From assembly GCA_031415375.1 (NCBI GenBank), contig JANORP010000408.1:1-8981 (forward strand): 8,981 bases of DNA, in the 5' to 3' direction. Each line of letters opens with the position of its first letter. Within the stretch, counting starts at the first letter, position 1. This DNA is from JADKCL01 sp031415375. Lineage in GTDB: Bacteria > Bacteroidota > Bacteroidia > J057 > JADKCL01. The notes under the pieces are model-generated. The model was not told the DNA's origin. It ran no database searches and saw only the letters and a program-made list of their open reading frames with translations. Of this stretch, positions 8,001 through 8,981 are shown one piece after another. The position numbers and the translations under genes were made by a program.

Positions 8001-8981
8001 AACGGGTGCAACGCACGCGACACGATGCAATTGAGCTTCTGGGCGCTACCTACAGTGAAATTGGGCAATGACACGGCTACATGTGCCGGCAATAGCATCT
8101 TGCTCAATGCCGGGCCTGGCTTGAGCGGTTACCTATGGGCTGGAGGCCAATCCAGCCAATCAATCACAGTCATAGGCTCAGGCAATTATCAAGTCACCGT
8201 GACGGATGTCAACGGTTGTCAAAACAGCGATGCGATTGCAGTTACCTTCACGCCTCTCCCCACGCCCAACCTGGGTGTCGATACTGCGATCTGCATGGGC
8301 AATTCCGTCATTTTGCAGACCAGCCTTAGTTTTCCCAGTTATCTCTGGACTGGTAGCTCCACCTTCCCGACCTTGGTCGCCACCCTTGCTGGCACCTATG
8401 CCGTCACGGTCACCGATGCCAATGGCTGCGTTGGCATCGATAGCCTCCAATTGTCGCTATTGCCCCTGCCCCTTGTGAATTTTGGTCCAGACACGACGAT
8501 TTGCCAAGGGTCGTCGCTTATGCTCGATCTAGGTCCAGGTCTTGCGAGCTACTTATGGAACAATGGCACCACGATTCGCACATTGACCACGGTCAGCGCA
8601 GGCTGGTTTGCAGGACTCGGCACCGACGCCAATGGCTGCCAAGCCTACGACAGCATTCTCATCAGCCTCTCCCCCCTGCCCGTGATCGCACTTGGTGCAG
8701 ACACCACGATCTGCACGGGCGGCAGCCTCTTGCTTGATGCAGGGCCTGGCTACACGTCCTATCTGTGGAGTGGCGGCGCGACCACGCAGACCATCACGGT
8801 CGGCGCTGCGGGTGCATATACCGTCACTGCCACCAATGCCCTCGGCTGCGCGGGCGTCGATAGCCTGCAACTCGGCTTGCTGGCATTGCCCACGCCCAAC
8901 CTCGGTGCGGACACCACGATCTGCACGGGGGCTTCACTGCCGCTCGATGCTGGGGCAGGCTATGTGGGCTATGCTTGGAAT
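5028..8981 (+). CDS. Giant secreted repeat protein: beta-propeller-like N-terminus plus Ig-like repeat array (3' partial)
   Basis: One frame stays open from after the TAA at 4983 to the window edge, giving at least 1318 residues with no stop. There is no ATG at a sensible place. I chose TTG at 5028, preceded by the A-rich GGGAAAACAA, because it yields a complete signal peptide: basic K6/R7/K11, hydrophobic core 12-26, and AHA|Q cleavage after residue 29. TTG at 5016 is the alternative; ATG at 5082 would remove the basic part. Order: propeller-like region about 31-490, one Ig-like domain about 496-591, then 11 Ig-like repeats of exactly 70 residues from 592, the last cut by the window edge. 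The protein is surely exported and probably surface-bound or adhesive. By analogy, a T9SS or gliding-motility-associated C-terminal domain would be expected beyond the window, but this is inference. No catalytic motif is seen. Small frames on either strand inside this gene are shadows. Confidence 0.9.
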   Translation, partial: MYRDSKRIGFKAYLTCIIMMLGIMGMAHAQGWDWARHANSPSTESGTGIATDLQTGEVYVVGSSLGVLSELGLLNAGNRDGFVAKYKANGNLIWAFRIAGTGADEILDITVDSSNHRFYLTGYVSGAVTITGRGGTPFSGAAVGNQDILVAAFDSAGAVLWAAREGAGNRQSGTGIAFDNNAVYVTGNYDDQVDFDGATGSPTISINATGTDDWWVAKYRKSNGALLWVRENLQGNGINRAQAIAVDSAGIFICGSFSSSTIRALGTSGNVNVTKFGGGSSDIFMFSFRRSDGLARWGYGAGAAGGDDEEGLAIATDGSALYLGGSVKGNVAFPPLGLQSTGGSTLGFISRHNPANGNALWANMVGVTAGAFSSAVNDLEIDNVGNSWACGFFASTLQLPNIFAPTTTLTSSGPTDLFLASFDPTGALNLALQAGGTGNDGLGALAVLNQYNVYVTGGYSVANGAFATMPATTLPLEGSQDIQIAKYAYCNQHPNLANAVTVSATNICIGDSTPVTVASTIVGATYSLIDSISGTVIGAPLLGNGGVLNFQTGPLLANKTVAIKFEMGSPICTTRLTTHIKLIARPNPNINIGPNINQCGSSGSVLNAGSGFASYVWSTSQSTSSILATSSGTYAVTVTDAFGCKARDTMVYAAFPLPTPTLGNDTAICQGASLLLNPGAGYSAYLWSTGATTPTITVSTANNYKVTVTDGNGCQNSATINVIVYSSPSFFIGNDTSICANTPRIVTARLGYNDYLWNTGATTSSIIASTAGSYSVTVVDVNGCQGSDAITIGVLPIPIVNLGNDTSICTSSNLVLNAGIGQSAYLWTTGATSAMIATSLPGTYGVTVTNALGCNASDGITIANYAIPLAGLLTDSNICTGASLTLSAAAGMSGYLWSTGQTAQAITVTNPANYAVTVTDANGCTGSTSMNLGNFPQPIVSVGADLYACTGSTRTISATPGFASYLWSTGSTTSSITVALPALYAVTATDANGCNARDTMQLSFWALPTVKLGNDTATCAGNSILLNAGPGLSGYLWAGGQSSQSITVIGSGNYQVTVTDVNGCQNSDAIAVTFTPLPTPNLGVDTAICMGNSVILQTSLSFPSYLWTGSSTFPTLVATLAGTYAVTVTDANGCVGIDSLQLSLLPLPLVNFGPDTTICQGSSLMLDLGPGLASYLWNNGTTIRTLTTVSAGWFAGLGTDANGCQAYDSILISLSPLPVIALGADTTICTGGSLLLDAGPGYTSYLWSGGATTQTITVGAAGAYTVTATNALGCAGVDSLQLGLLALPTPNLGADTTICTGASLPLDAGAGYVGYAWN
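5118..6494 (+). other. Seven-unit beta-propeller-like domain (SBBP-like)
   Basis: Seven degenerate units are visible, each with a pattern like D-x-F-V-A-K-Y-x(3-5)-G-x-L-x-W, then a variable strand, then IAVDxxxxxYVTG. The D-equivalent positions are residues 80, 147, 213, 282, 346 (Leu here), 416 and 481, spaced 64-70 apart. Clear examples are DGFVAKYKANGNLIW at 80-94 and DDWWVAKY at 212-219. The opening GWDWARHAN (31-39) could close the ring with the last unit. This resembles the SBBP beta-propeller repeat found in bacterial surface proteins; the ligand is unknown. Confidence 0.75.
6513..6800 (+). other. Single Ig-like domain of a second type
   Basis: Residues about 496-591 contain ICIGDS, then VGATYSLID, then GNGGVLNFQTGPL, and a closing ICTTR. 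This is the pattern of a Bacteroidota Ig-like domain that often sits between propeller or PKD parts and sorting signals. It differs in length (about 95 residues) and motif from the 70-residue repeats that follow and acts as a bridge between the propeller and the array. Confidence 0.6.
6801..8981 (+). repeat. Array of 11 Ig-like coding repeats, 210-nt period (last one partial)
   Basis: Units start at 6801, 7011, 7221, 7431, 7641, 7851, 8061, 8271, 8481, 8691 and 8901. In every unit the first Cys codon (6822 + 210n), the Trp codon (6876 + 210n) and the second Cys codon (6957 + 210n) are in identical register. The consensus begins LGxDTxIC, continues AGxGxxSYLWSTG, then GxYAVTVTDANGC, and ends in an LPxP linker. 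C-x17-W-x26-C fits an Ig-like sandwich with one disulfide per unit. Nucleotide identity between units is modest, so this is an old array kept in register. Confidence 0.95.

Noticed and set aside
5028..8981. Region 5028-8981 as a pseudogene or non-coding stretch broken into small frames
   Set aside because: Codon-by-codon reading of the frame from 4986 to 8981 shows no stop, and the conserved Cys/Trp register continues to the edge, so it is one intact gene within the window.

Overview
The window looks like a chromosomal segment of a Bacteroidota bacterium that is fairly GC-rich by eye for that phylum. The pointers are a secreted multi-PKD protein ending in a type IX secretion (T9SS) type A sorting domain, a giant repeat protein of the kind found on Bacteroidota cell surfaces, candidate promoters of the TTTG / TAnnTTTG type, and no clear Shine-Dalgarno sequences. 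The family (for example Saprospirales-like or Chitinophagales-like) cannot be settled from the sequence alone.

Layout, all genes on the + strand. (1) 2-1390: the 3' end of a secreted protein with a DUF7619-like segment, four PKD domains in exact 78-residue register, and a T9SS C-terminal domain. A long hairpin follows its stop codon. (2) 1510-3369: a polytopic membrane protein of the O-antigen ligase / polymerase (Wzy_C) superfamily with a periplasmic TPR tail, behind a plausible promoter at 1450-1478. (3) 3370-3689: a gene-free gap with two REP-like hairpins and an 18-bp minisatellite. (4) 3690-4358: plsY, the acyl-phosphate-dependent glycerol-3-phosphate acyltransferase. (5) 4408-4857: a small predicted lipoprotein of unknown function. 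(6) 5028-8981: a protein of more than 1318 residues, open to the end of the window, with a signal peptide, a seven-unit beta-propeller-like region, one Ig-like domain, and 11 Ig-like repeats locked to a 210-nt (70-residue) period without a single indel.

How the genes fit together: most products act at the cell envelope. PlsY makes lysophosphatidic acid for membrane lipid synthesis. The Wzy_C protein probably transfers or polymerises a lipid-linked glycan. The two repeat proteins are exported, and the first carries a T9SS signal. I see no operon logic that ties them into one pathway and no clear sign of a new defence or mobile system. The most notable signals are the exact repeat registers of the two surface proteins and the intergenic REP-like/minisatellite element upstream of plsY.
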